Position numbers and translations under genes: made by a program. A model generated the notes under the pieces. That model was given only the letters and a program-made list of their open reading frames with translations, did not search any database and was not told where the DNA came from. From NCBI GenBank assembly GCA_905208635.1, contig CAJLPX010000005.1:22431-86430 (forward strand): a DNA stretch of 64,000 nt, read 5' to 3'. The stretch is from an uncultured Collinsella sp. (GTDB lineage Bacteria; Actinomycetota; Coriobacteriia; Coriobacteriales; Coriobacteriaceae). Positions within the stretch are counted from its first letter, which is position 1. Each line of letters begins with the position of its first letter. Below, in pieces: positions 42,297 through 51,225 of this stretch.

Positions 42297-43550
42297 ATGG
42301 CGCAGGAACACGATCTGTTTGATGACATTATCGAGATCAGCAAGGGTTTCGACTTTCTTAAAAACCCGCTTGGTGGCGTGACCGATGCGCTCGATCCGTC
42401 GGCGCCGCAGTGGAATCCTGCCGACTACAAGGAGCGTCCGCGCGGCAACACCATTCCGTGCTTGACCTGTAAAAACGAAAAGAGCGGCTGCACCGCGTGC
42501 ATGGACGTGTGCCCGGTCAACGCTATCGAGGTCGAGGAAGAGGCCATCGAGATTCTCGATACCTGTCGCAAGTGCGGCCTGTGCGCTGCCGCCTGTCCGA
42601 CCGAGGCGATCATCTCGCCGCGCCTGGCGCCCAAAAACTTGTATGACGATATCGTCTCTGCTGCTACGAGCCATGAGACCGCCTACGTTACCTGCACGCG
42701 CGCCCTCAAGCGCATGCCGCGCGAGAACGAGGTCGTCGTCGCCTGCGTGGGCGATATTACGGCCGAGACCTGGTTCTCGGTACTGGCCGACTACCCCAAC
42801 GTGAGCGTCTACCTGCCACTGGGCGTGTGCGATAAATGCCGCAACACCGGCGGTGAGGACATTCTGGGCGAGGCGATTGCGAAGGCCGAGGAGTGGTCTG
42901 GCACGGGTATGGGCCTGGAGGTCGATCCCAAGAGCCTCAAGTGCCATAAGCTTCGCGAGTACGAGCGCAAGGAGTACATGGAAAAGATCGCCCGCACGAC
43001 GGGCCTGACGGTGACCAAGCTCAACCCGGCGACGGCGGCGCTAGCCTCGGTGACGCAGAAGCTCAAAGCCCATCGCCATCAGATTACCCAGTTGGAGCGC
43101 ACGCTCAACACCATGTGTGGCACCACGACGACCAAGCGTCGCCGTTCGCTCACGCATGGACGGCAGCTGGTGCTCTCGACGCTGCAAAACCACCCCGAGC
43201 TTGCCCAGAACATGCAGGTGAGCACGCCGGAATGCGATTTTGACAAGTGCACGTCGTGTGGCGAGTGTGTCAATGTATGCCCCACGTTCGCCTGCGATTT
43301 GGTGGGAAGCGGCCGCTTTGCGTTGGAGTCCACGTATTGTTTAGGCTGCGGCGCCTGTGCCAAGGTTTGTCCCGAGCATGCGCTCAAGCTGGTTGAGCAT
43401 GACGCGTCAAATCTGGTCGTCGTCGATCCCGAAGCCGAGGAAAAGGCCGCTCAGAAGGCGAAGGCTCACGAAGAAGCCCAGAAGGTCAAGGCCGAGGCAA
43501 AGGCCAAGCTCGACAAGATGCTCGATCAGGTGGAGAAGCTCGCGGACTAA
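42297..43550 (+). CDS. Multi-cluster 4Fe-4S ferredoxin-type protein
   Basis: A 417-residue protein with four cysteine-rich clusters: CLTCKNEKSGCTACMDVCP, CRKCGLCAAACP, CTSCGECVNVCP and CLGCGACAKVCP, i.e. 2+2 4Fe-4S ferredoxin domains at both ends. The middle (about 130-300) has additional cysteines (VCDKCR) and resembles hydrogenase/iron-sulfur delta-subunit-like regions only weakly. The C-terminal 35 residues are a Lys/Ala/Glu coiled coil. ATG 42297 follows GGGAGG. Electron carrier or oxidoreductase subunit; the partner is unknown. Confidence 0.85.
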   Translation: MAQEHDLFDDIIEISKGFDFLKNPLGGVTDALDPSAPQWNPADYKERPRGNTIPCLTCKNEKSGCTACMDVCPVNAIEVEEEAIEILDTCRKCGLCAAACPTEAIISPRLAPKNLYDDIVSAATSHETAYVTCTRALKRMPRENEVVVACVGDITAETWFSVLADYPNVSVYLPLGVCDKCRNTGGEDILGEAIAKAEEWSGTGMGLEVDPKSLKCHKLREYERKEYMEKIARTTGLTVTKLNPATAALASVTQKLKAHRHQITQLERTLNTMCGTTTTKRRRSLTHGRQLVLSTLQNHPELAQNMQVSTPECDFDKCTSCGECVNVCPTFACDLVGSGRFALESTYCLGCGACAKVCPEHALKLVEHDASNLVVVDPEAEEKAAQKAKAHEEAQKVKAEAKAKLDKMLDQVEKLAD

Positions 43551-43664
43551 CCGGCGACCCCAATCTCTGCTTCATTTGCGCCGCCGTGGCGTCCGGGTTC
43601 GCCCAGATGCTGCGGCGGCGCTATACTTATGCAGTTTGAAGTACCTGTACCAAAAGGAGCTGTC

Positions 43665-44741
43665 GTGTCCCTTTCCATCGGTATCGTGGGCCTGCCCAAT
43701 GTGGGCAAGTCGACGCTGTTCACCGCGCTTACCAAAAAGACCGGCCTTGCCGCCAACTACCCGTTTGCCACGATCGACCCCAACGTGGGTATCGTCGATG
43801 TGCCCGATAGCCGCCTGCAAAAGCTCGCCGATATCGTCAACCCGGGCCGCATTGTGCCGGCTACGGTTGAGTTTGTCGACATCGCAGGTCTGGTGAAGGG
43901 CGCCAACGAGGGCGAGGGCCTGGGCAACCAGTTCCTGGCCAACATTCGCGAGACCGACGCCATCTGCGAGGTCGTGCGCTACTTTAAGGATCCCAACGTT
44001 ATGCGTGAGGTGGGCCGCACGGGCGAGTTCGTTGACCCCGCCGGTGACGCCGACACCATTATGACCGAGCTCATCCTGGCCGACATGGGCACGCTTGAGA
44101 AACAGCTGCCCAAGCTCGAGAAGGAGGCCAAGCGCGACAAGGAGCTCATGCCCAAGTTTGAGGTCGCCAAGCGCCTGCTTGCCTGGCTCAACGAGGGCAA
44201 GCGCGCCGCGTCCATGGAGATGACCGACGAGGAGCGCGCCGCTGCCAAGGGCTTGTTCCTGCTCACCATGAAGCCCATCCTGTATGTGGCCAACGTAGAC
44301 GAGGACATGCTCAACGAGGATCTGGCGCCCATCGACGGCGTCAAGCCGCTGCCCATCTGCGCCAAGATCGAGGCCGAGCTTTCCGAGCTCGATCCCGAGG
44401 ACGCTGCCGACTACCTGGAGAGCCTGGGCCTGGAGCAGCCCGGCCTGGACGTGCTCGCGCAGGCAGCCTACAAGCTGCTTGGCCTGCAGTCGTTCTTTAC
44501 GGCTGGCGAGATGGAGGTCAAGGCCTGGACGGTGCGTCAGGGCGCGACCGCCCCGCAAGCCGCCGGCGTCATCCACACCGACTTTGAGCGCGGCTTTATT
44601 AAGGCCGAGGTCATTGGCTATGACGACTACATCGAGCTCGGCGGCGAGCAGGGCGCCAAGGCCGCCGGCAAGCTGCGCATCGAGGGCAAGGACTATGTCA
44701 TGGCCGATGGCGACGTCGTGCACTTCCGCTTTAACGTGTAA
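43665..44741 (+). CDS. ychF: Redox-regulated ATPase/GTPase YchF
   Basis: A 358-residue Obg-family P-loop protein. Walker A is GLPNVGKST, switch region FVDIAGLVKGANEGEGLGN, and it has the YchF helical and C-terminal TGS-like domain ending DGDVVHFRFNV. GTG 43665 is chosen because AAAGGAG lies 5 bases before it; an in-frame ATG at 43629 lacks a ribosome site. YchF prefers ATP and associates with ribosomes in other bacteria. Confidence 0.94.
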   Translation: MSLSIGIVGLPNVGKSTLFTALTKKTGLAANYPFATIDPNVGIVDVPDSRLQKLADIVNPGRIVPATVEFVDIAGLVKGANEGEGLGNQFLANIRETDAICEVVRYFKDPNVMREVGRTGEFVDPAGDADTIMTELILADMGTLEKQLPKLEKEAKRDKELMPKFEVAKRLLAWLNEGKRAASMEMTDEERAAAKGLFLLTMKPILYVANVDEDMLNEDLAPIDGVKPLPICAKIEAELSELDPEDAADYLESLGLEQPGLDVLAQAAYKLLGLQSFFTAGEMEVKAWTVRQGATAPQAAGVIHTDFERGFIKAEVIGYDDYIELGGEQGAKAAGKLRIEGKDYVMADGDVVHFRFNV

Positions 44742-44752
44742 GGACGACGCAT

Positions 44753-45136
44753 ATGTTTAAATATGGCAAAAAAGCTGGCTACATGGGTATTGCGCTGCTC
44801 GTACTTGCGGTGATTCCGCTGGTGGTCGCAGCGTGTGTTATCCCCAACATTGGTCCCGAGGTGGCAACAAAGTTTAATGCCGCCGGCGAGGCGACACGCT
44901 GGGGCAAGAGCTACGAGTTGCTGGCGTTGCCGGTGCTCAATCTGCTGCTGAGCGTGGCGACGTACTTTACGGCGGGACGCCAGGCAAAGAACAATGATGA
45001 CTCCGCCGCCATGGCGCGCATCGTGTGCGAGCGCTACCTGCGTAACGGTTGCATCACGGGTGTGTTCCTCAACGTGATCAACGTCTACTTTATGTATTCG
45101 GCGATTACCGGTATGGGCTTTGGCCTGGGCTTTTAG
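44753..45136 (+). CDS. Membrane protein with DUF1648 signature
   Basis: A 127-residue protein with three predicted membrane helices (about 11-32, 54-72, 100-120). The segment IPNIGPEVATKFNAAGEATRWG is the DUF1648/SdpI-type motif, where a KFN..G..TRWG core follows the first helix. It starts 11 bases after ychF and is probably co-transcribed. Sdp-family immunity or sensing proteins carry this domain, but no toxin is nearby. Confidence 0.75.
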   Translation: MFKYGKKAGYMGIALLVLAVIPLVVAACVIPNIGPEVATKFNAAGEATRWGKSYELLALPVLNLLLSVATYFTAGRQAKNNDDSAAMARIVCERYLRNGCITGVFLNVINVYFMYSAITGMGFGLGF

Positions 45137-45145
45137 CTTGCGCCT

Positions 45146-45535
45146 TTAGGCAACGAGCCTGCAAGCATATTCGATGGCTGCTGCGAGGCCGCCGCTCGAT
45201 CGTGGTTGAAAGACTACATCGGCGGCGGCCTCGTTTTCGTATCCGGCACCGCGAAGGGCGAGCGCGACGCCGGCTTCGAGGAGAAGGGGCAGGCCACGCT
45301 GGCTGGTTGCTATTACTACGGCCTGGCCAAGGGCGCAGCCGTGCGTTCGGCATTGAGCGGCGAGCTCGCCTCTCGCCGGGTCGGGGAGTAGTGCGGTCGC
45401 AACACGGCTCGATAGCAACGCAAAGGCCGTTCGTTCGTCTGGGGAAAGGTATTCGGCCTCAACGATGACAATCTTGGGCTGCACACCGTCTGCGCAACGT
45501 GATTTCTGACGCATGTAAATCGAGCAAGCCGACAT
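45146..45535 (-). CDS. Hypothetical protein, HAD-like C-terminal fold fragment
   Basis: A 129-residue protein. The C-terminal part (GQAVVIATSQRGLPLLLEAGVALALRGAGYENEAAADVVF, then GGLAAAIEYA) resembles the last third of Cof-type HAD phosphatases, but catalytic Asp motifs at the N-terminus are absent, so it is not expected to be an active phosphatase. ATG 45535 follows AGGAG. It is divergent from the HTH gene at 45612, with a 26-bp palindrome between them, so the two are likely co-regulated. Confidence 0.6.
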   Translation of the reverse strand: MSACSIYMRQKSRCADGVQPKIVIVEAEYLSPDERTAFALLSSRVATALLPDPARGELAAQCRTHGCALGQAVVIATSQRGLPLLLEAGVALALRGAGYENEAAADVVFQPRSSGGLAAAIEYACRLVA

Positions 45536-45557
45536 AGAAAACTCCTGTATATTCGGC

Positions 45558-45583
45558 AAAACGTAAACTATAGTTTACGTTTT
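45558..45583. promoter_or_regulatory. Perfect 26-bp palindrome between divergent genes
   Basis: AAAACGTAAACTA (45558-45570) is followed directly by its exact inverse (45571-45583). It is centred between the HAD-like gene (minus) and the XRE-type HTH gene (plus), an ideal operator for the HTH protein to control both. Confidence 0.75.
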
Positions 45584-45611
45584 TGTTCGGCTCCATTTCA
45601 AACTCGGCTGC

Positions 45612-45830
45612 ATGGACGAACGTGCGAAACAGATTCTTGGCAGGCGGGTCGAAGAGGCGCGCAGAGACCTTGGTATCTCCAAGGTTGATTTTTGTGTGGC
45701 GACAGGAATCAGCCGACCCTACCTCGACCGAATCGAAGATGGGACGGCAAATTTCACGCTCAAGGTTCTATTTAAGATCGCGCCCGCACTCGGCATGACG
45801 GTGTCAGAGCTTCTCGAGGGGATCGAATAG
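45612..45830 (+). CDS. XRE-family HTH regulator (small)
   Basis: A 72-residue Cro/CI-type DNA-binding protein with one HTH domain: RRVEEARRDLGISKVDFCVATGISRPYLDRIEDG, then FTLKVLFKIAPALGMTVSELL. No other domain. A ribosome site is not obvious, so leaderless or weak translation is possible. It probably binds the palindrome at 45558-45583. Confidence 0.85.
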   Translation: MDERAKQILGRRVEEARRDLGISKVDFCVATGISRPYLDRIEDGTANFTLKVLFKIAPALGMTVSELLEGIE

Positions 45831-45852
45831 GGGATACCCGTCGACAACTGAA

Positions 45853-46866
45853 TTACGCCATCGGGATGCGGTCGTGGTTGACTTGGCTGTAGAACAGGCG
45901 CTGGATCTCGGCGGCATCGCGTGACTGGCCGAGCGCCCACATGGTCTTGGCCACGAGCGTCTCGGTGGTCATGTCGTCGCCGCGCAAAATGCCCGGATGA
46001 TCGGCGTAGGCACGGCCGACCTCATAAACACCCAGGTCAAGGCCCTCTTCGGGGACCTGCGTGGTCATAACGACGGTGCGGCCCGAATCGACCCAGCGGA
46101 AAATCGCCTCTTGGAACGACTCGCCCGACTCGCCAAACTCGGGGATACCGCCAATGCCAAAGGTCTCCAGGATTACAGCATCGTAGCTGTCGGCAAGGGC
46201 GTCCAGGATACCCGGGTTCACGCCAGGCGTTAGCTTAAGGACAAATACGCGCGGGTCGATGCTGTCGTAGAAACGCACCGGGTTTTCGCCCTGATACGTG
46301 CCGTGAAGCCCGTTGCGCACGATGCGGTCGTTGCGGATATAGGCGATAGGCGGATAGTTGACGCTAATGAACGCGTTAAAGCTCATGGTGCGCTGTTTGC
46401 GGGCGCGCGTGCCGGCAATGGCTACGCCGCCAAACACGATTGAGACGTCGTGCGAGTGCTCGTCGAGCGCATAAAGCAGGCTCTGGTACAGGTTGAGCTT
46501 GGCGTCGGTAAAGGGATTGCCCATGGGCTTTTGCGAGCCGGTGAGTACGATGGGCTTGGGGCTGTCCTGAATCAGGTAGGAAAGCGCCGCCGCGGTGTAG
46601 CTCATGGTGTCGGTGCCGTGCAGAATCACGAAGCCGTCGTGGTCGGCATAACCCTCGACGATGACGTCGCGGATACGCATCCAGTCACTGGGGCGCATAT
46701 TGGTGCTGTCGATGTTCATGGGCTGCACCACGTCGAGCTCGCAGAGGCCCGAGATCTCGGGGACGCTCTGGGCGAGTTCCTCACCGGTCAGGGCGGGGGA
46801 GAGGCCGTTGCCGTCCTCGGTCGATGCGATGGTGCCGCCCGTGGCGATGAGAAGGATGCGCTTCAT
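45853..46866 (-). CDS. L-asparaginase (type I-like)
   Basis: A 337-residue asparaginase/glutaminase-fold enzyme; no signal peptide, so cytoplasmic. The two catalytic threonine motifs ATGGTIAS and HGTDTM are intact, and the linker TGSQKP is present. ATG 46866 follows AGGAA; the extension to 46938 lacks a start with a ribosome site. The gene is convergent with the XRE gene and divergent from guaA. Confidence 0.9.
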   Translation of the reverse strand: MKRILLIATGGTIASTEDGNGLSPALTGEELAQSVPEISGLCELDVVQPMNIDSTNMRPSDWMRIRDVIVEGYADHDGFVILHGTDTMSYTAAALSYLIQDSPKPIVLTGSQKPMGNPFTDAKLNLYQSLLYALDEHSHDVSIVFGGVAIAGTRARKQRTMSFNAFISVNYPPIAYIRNDRIVRNGLHGTYQGENPVRFYDSIDPRVFVLKLTPGVNPGILDALADSYDAVILETFGIGGIPEFGESGESFQEAIFRWVDSGRTVVMTTQVPEEGLDLGVYEVGRAYADHPGILRGDDMTTETLVAKTMWALGQSRDAAEIQRLFYSQVNHDRIPMA

Positions 46867-47133
46867 GCTGGTATTCCTATCGTATTTGCCGCCGCAGAGG
46901 CGGAGTCGTTCGGCAGTATTGTGGCACAGGGCGTCCAATGTTCAAACGTAATACATCATCTGTAACGTTTAGTAACACTTCAATTGCCGTCAAATAAGGG
47001 CCCAGGTCGTGCGTTTGCCGTGCGCTGATGGCTGCGAGGGACGAGAAACCCCATATAACGTGTACACTATGAAAGTTATTTTCGTTCATTCACGCGGGTG
47101 GGCACCGGCTCCCCGCCAACAGGAGGGGAAACC

Positions 47134-48732
47134 ATGGATCAAAAGGCTTCCGCAAAGGTCCTCGTACTCGACTTTGGTGCGCAGTACGGTCAGCTCATTG
47201 CCCGTCGCGTCCGCGACCTCAACGTGTATTCCGAGATCGTTCCCTGCGACATCTCGGCCGATGAGATTCGCGAAATGAACGCCTCTGCGCTCATCCTTTC
47301 CGGCGGCCCGGCTTCTGTGTATGCCGAGGACGCTCCGTCCATCGACCCCGCCATCTTTGACCTGGGCCTTCCCGTCCTGGGCTTTTGCTACGGTCATCAG
47401 ATCACGGCCGTGACGCTCGGCGGCAAGGTCGGTCACTCCGAGGTGGGCGAGTACGGCCGCGCCACCATCACGCGTACGGCCGGCGCCAAGCTCTTTAACT
47501 CCACGCCCATGGAGCAGACCGTGTGGATGAGCCACCGCGACGCCGTGTCCGAGGTGCCCGAGGGCTTTACCGTTACCGCCAGCACCGACGTGTGCCCGGT
47601 TGCCGCCATGGAGTGCGTTGAGCGCAAGATCTTCACCACGCAGTTCCACCCCGAGGTCAAGCACTCCGAGTACGGTCAGCAGCTGCTGAGCAATTTCCTG
47701 TTTGAGATCTGCGGCCTGGAGCCCAACTGGAGCATGGACAACCTGGTCGAGACCATGACGGCCGAGTTCCGCGAGAAGGTCGGCGACGACCGCGTGATTC
47801 TGGCCCTGTCCGGTGGCGTCGACTCCTCCGTCGTGGCTGCGCTGGGCGCTCGCGCCGTGGGCAAGCAGATGACCTGTGTGTTCATCAACCACGGCCTGCT
47901 GCGCAAGGGCGAGCCCGAGCAGGTGGAGGAGGTCTTCACCAAGCAGTTCGATGTCGACTTTATCCACGTCCACGCCGAGGACCGTTATGCCGAGCTTCTG
48001 GCCGGCGTGACCGAGCCCGAGGAGAAGCGCCGCATCATCGGTACGCAGTTCTGGAAAGAGTTCTTCGCCGTGGCGCAGCAGCTCGAGACCGATGGCAAGC
48101 CGGTCAAGTACCTGGCTCAGGGCACCATCTACCCCGACATCATCGAGTCCGGCGCTCGCAAGACGGGCGGCAAGACGGCCACCATCAAGAGCCACCACAA
48201 CCTGATTCCGTTCCCCGAGGGCGTGCACTTCGACCTTATCGAGCCGCTCGACCACTTCTTTAAGGACGAGGTCCGCGCGCTTGGTCTGGCACTGGGTCTG
48301 CCGGGTCACATCGTGTTCCGCCAGCCCTTCCCGGGCCCGGGTCTTGCCATCCGCATCATCGGTGCGGTCGACAGGGAGAAGCTCGAGATCCTCAAGAATG
48401 CCGACGCTATCGTGCGCGAGGAGCTCGATGCCTACAATCAGCGTCTGTTTAAGCAGACCGGCGAGCGCAACTCCGAGCACAGCTGCTGGCAGTATTTCGC
48501 GGTCCTGCCCGACATCAAGTCCGTCGGCGTCATGGGTGACGAGCGCACCTATCAGCGCCCGATCATCCTGCGCGCCGTCGAGTCCAGCGATGCCATGACC
48601 GCCGACTGGGCCAAACTGCCCTACGACGTGCTGGCCCGCATCTCGGGCCGCATCGTGGCCGAGGTTCCCGGTGCCAACCGCGTGTGCTACGACATTACGT
48701 CCAAGCCGCCTGCGACCATCGAGTTTGAGTAG
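47134..48732 (+). CDS. guaA: GMP synthase (glutamine-hydrolysing)
   Basis: A 532-residue enzyme that makes GMP from XMP. Class I glutamine amidotransferase with nucleophile Cys in LGFCYGHQ and QFHPEVKHSEYG; ATP-pyrophosphatase P-loop ALSGGVDSS; C-terminal dimerisation domain ending DITSKPPATIEFE. ATG 47134 follows AGGAGGGG with 6 bases. A TACACT box near 47063 could be the -10. Confidence 0.95.
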   Translation: MDQKASAKVLVLDFGAQYGQLIARRVRDLNVYSEIVPCDISADEIREMNASALILSGGPASVYAEDAPSIDPAIFDLGLPVLGFCYGHQITAVTLGGKVGHSEVGEYGRATITRTAGAKLFNSTPMEQTVWMSHRDAVSEVPEGFTVTASTDVCPVAAMECVERKIFTTQFHPEVKHSEYGQQLLSNFLFEICGLEPNWSMDNLVETMTAEFREKVGDDRVILALSGGVDSSVVAALGARAVGKQMTCVFINHGLLRKGEPEQVEEVFTKQFDVDFIHVHAEDRYAELLAGVTEPEEKRRIIGTQFWKEFFAVAQQLETDGKPVKYLAQGTIYPDIIESGARKTGGKTATIKSHHNLIPFPEGVHFDLIEPLDHFFKDEVRALGLALGLPGHIVFRQPFPGPGLAIRIIGAVDREKLEILKNADAIVREELDAYNQRLFKQTGERNSEHSCWQYFAVLPDIKSVGVMGDERTYQRPIILRAVESSDAMTADWAKLPYDVLARISGRIVAEVPGANRVCYDITSKPPATIEFE

Positions 48733-48847
48733 GCTGACAGGGTTTTGACCTGCTCTTTTGAGTATTGCACTGTGCTCCTGAGTTTCGTTTCGTACGAGAG
48801 TTACGGCAAAGCCGCCAGCGACGGCGGTGAGTAAAAACGATAATCTG

Positions 48848-48881
48848 GCCTCCGTTCCCGCGTTGGGACGGAGGCTTTTTC
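48848..48881 (+). terminator. guaA terminator
   Basis: GCCTCCGTTCCC / GGGACGGAGGC with a short loop, followed by TTTTTC. Confidence 0.85.
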
Positions 48882-49178
48882 TTTGCCGTTTTACTCCCTT
48901 TCACCTGCGATTTCGCCATTTACTCCCCGTATTTCAAGATGACAAAGTACGGGTGGTATTCGGAAGAACGGGAGTAAGGATTTATCCCAAGTGAGTGGGC
49001 ACGCGGTTCTCCATGCTATTTGGGACTAATAACCGCTAGAACATAAAGAGAGTGCTGGATGCGGGCCTTCAATTCGTCCCCGCGCTCTCTGGTCCTATCG
49101 TGCCGTCATCAAGCACCTTATTTACTCTGTGAAATATAATTCTGGATGCAAAAGGATATCCGCACGGAGGTTTCCAGC
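48882..49178 (+). other. Intergenic stretch with TTACTCCC/GGGAGTAA repeats at the island edge
   Basis: TTACTCCC occurs at 48891 and 48920 and its inverse GGGAGTAA at 48970. The last is part of CGGGAGTAAGGATTT (48969-48983), which recurs at 58073-58087. The first accessory gene starts at 49179. Confidence 0.5.
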
Positions 49179-50912
49179 ATGTCCAAGCTCAACATCGACC
49201 AGAAAACGATCAAGCTGCTCCTTACAGATAAGCATTCGGACTTCCTCATCCCAGATTACCAGCGACCTTACGCCTGGGGCGAAGACGAGTGTGCAACGCT
49301 ATGGGACGATCTCTTCACCTTCGCGTTTCCCAACGACGACTGCGACGCCTTCGAAAGCACTAGTGATGAATACTTCCTCGGCCCCATTGTTACTTTCAAG
49401 AACGACGCAGGCCAGCTTGAAATAATCGATGGCCAGCAGAGACTTACAACCATCATGTTGCTGCTTAGGGCGTTTTACGACAAGTTCGCAAACATGAAGG
49501 ACAAGCAATCAATTAAAGTGCGTGACTCGATTGCTGGCTGCGTCTGGAAGACCGATGAGTTCGACGACCCCGACATGAATGCACTGAAAATCGATTCAGA
49601 GGTGGCGAGCGATTCCGACAAAGATGAGTTTCTAGATATATTGCGCCACGGCTCCGTGGGCCCCATGGCCCACAGCGCCTATTCACGCAATTACGCCTTC
49701 TTCTCTAAAAGAATGGCCGAAATGGCAAGCGAGTGGCCAAGCTACATCGCCCTATTTGCCGCTCGCATTCTCAATAACGTAATCTTGCTTCCCATCGAAG
49801 CAGAATCCCAGGACACCGCGCTCAGAATCTTCTCGACTTTGAACGACCGTGGACTCCCGTTGGCAGACGCTGACATCTTTAAGAGCCAGTTCTACAAGCA
49901 CTTCTCCATCGAGGGTCGCAAAGACGAGTTCGTTGCGCGTTGGAAAGTGCTTGAGGAAACAGCCAACCTCATTTTCAAACCAACCTCGGGCACGCCGCTC
50001 GACGAGCTTTTCACCCGCTATATGTATTATCGCCGTGCAAAGAAGGGCATCCGCGACACGACAACCAAAAGTCTACGCGACTTCTACAGCGACAGCTCGT
50101 ACGAAATCCTACGCGAGGACGCGACGCTCGACGATTTGGAGTCTCTGCTCGATTTTTGGAAACGGGTTGATGCGCAGGAGGGCTTTTCCGAGCGTGTAGC
50201 ACGCCGTCTATTCGTTCTCAATTATGCACCCAACGGCATGTGGGTTTATCTGTTGAGTACCTGGTTCCTGGCAAAGCGCAATACCAAAGGCGAGCTAGAC
50301 GACAAAGAGCTCTACGATTTCCTTTGCTACATCACTGGATTCATCTACGCCTACTCACTTGAGCGTCCCGGCGTAAACGCCCTGCGCGGTCCCGTCTATC
50401 CCGCACTCATAGATATCGTAGAAGGTCGCAAGGTCGACTTTTCAGCCCATCTGTTCGACCGTGAAACAATTACGGGACGCTTCAGAAGCTATCAGTTCAC
50501 CAACCAGCGTCGCTTCACACGATCGATGCTTGTTTGGTGGGCCTATTCAGATCCTAAGCAACCTCTCATGGACTTGGACACAACGCTCGAGATTGAACAC
50601 ATCTATACAAGAAAGCGTAACGAGGTGCACCCGCTATCCAATCGCTCAAATCCTGAAGCACTAGGAAACAAGGCGATGTTGGAGAAGCGCGTAAATATTC
50701 GCGCCTCAGATTACCAACTGACGGATAAACGCAAGTATTATGAGGGCTATGTGAACGATAAGGGCGTTGAGGTGTCGGGGACCGCTGTTCGCGAACTCGT
50801 GGAAATTGCGCGATGCGGCGACTTCGCCGAGAGCGACATCGAAATGCGCACCGAGCGGATCATCACTACTTTTGTCGAGTGGCTTGGCAAGTTGGGCCTA
50901 CTAAGGGAGTAA
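49179..50912 (+). CDS. DUF262/DUF1524 (GmrSD-type) nuclease protein
   Basis: A 577-residue protein. The N-terminal ParB-like DUF262 domain has PDYQRPYAW and DGQQRLTTI, the nucleotide-hydrolysis motifs of GmrS. The C-terminal domain has an HNH-like LEIEHIYTRK and the later NKAMLEKRVN, i.e. DUF1524. This fusion is found in GmrSD-type IV restriction enzymes and related phage-defence proteins that attack modified DNA. ATG 49179 follows GGAGG. Stand-alone gene at the start of the island. Target specificity is unknown. Confidence 0.85.
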   Translation: MSKLNIDQKTIKLLLTDKHSDFLIPDYQRPYAWGEDECATLWDDLFTFAFPNDDCDAFESTSDEYFLGPIVTFKNDAGQLEIIDGQQRLTTIMLLLRAFYDKFANMKDKQSIKVRDSIAGCVWKTDEFDDPDMNALKIDSEVASDSDKDEFLDILRHGSVGPMAHSAYSRNYAFFSKRMAEMASEWPSYIALFAARILNNVILLPIEAESQDTALRIFSTLNDRGLPLADADIFKSQFYKHFSIEGRKDEFVARWKVLEETANLIFKPTSGTPLDELFTRYMYYRRAKKGIRDTTTKSLRDFYSDSSYEILREDATLDDLESLLDFWKRVDAQEGFSERVARRLFVLNYAPNGMWVYLLSTWFLAKRNTKGELDDKELYDFLCYITGFIYAYSLERPGVNALRGPVYPALIDIVEGRKVDFSAHLFDRETITGRFRSYQFTNQRRFTRSMLVWWAYSDPKQPLMDLDTTLEIEHIYTRKRNEVHPLSNRSNPEALGNKAMLEKRVNIRASDYQLTDKRKYYEGYVNDKGVEVSGTAVRELVEIARCGDFAESDIEMRTERIITTFVEWLGKLGLLRE

Positions 50913-51225
50913 AACTTGATTCATCTTCGCTTATCGGTCTTGGACCCGGAAAAGCTCGTTGCTTTTGCTCAGTAGACGGACGTTGCCGTCTACTGCGGTT
51001 GCGTGCCAAACGTTGGTGTCAGCACCCCGGAAAAGGGGTGTGGCCACCGCCTAGAATCTTCAGTTACCACGCTGAGACGATAGGAGATGACCACATGGAC
51101 ACAATGTAGCGCACGAGGCGCCCTCGACGCCATTGCTTGCGTTTCGCCATCGCTGCTCGAAGCGTGCCACTTGGGACTCCTGGCCGGAGGAGAGATGGCC
51201 GTTCCCTATGAGATTACGGAACCAC
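50913..51225 (+). other. Intergenic stretch with a hairpin and a YjdF-like 3' remnant
   Basis: A perfect 10-bp hairpin CAGTAGACGG/CCGTCTACTG lies at 50970-50995. On the minus strand about 51120-51180 reads ARFEQR-x-R..., close to the C-terminal coding sequence of the yjdF gene at 57117, suggesting a decayed second copy. Confidence 0.35.

Noticed and set aside
51060..51120. Five-codon ORF after AGGAGATGACCAC
   Set aside because: A stop follows after four codons; the ribosome site alone is not enough to call a leader peptide.
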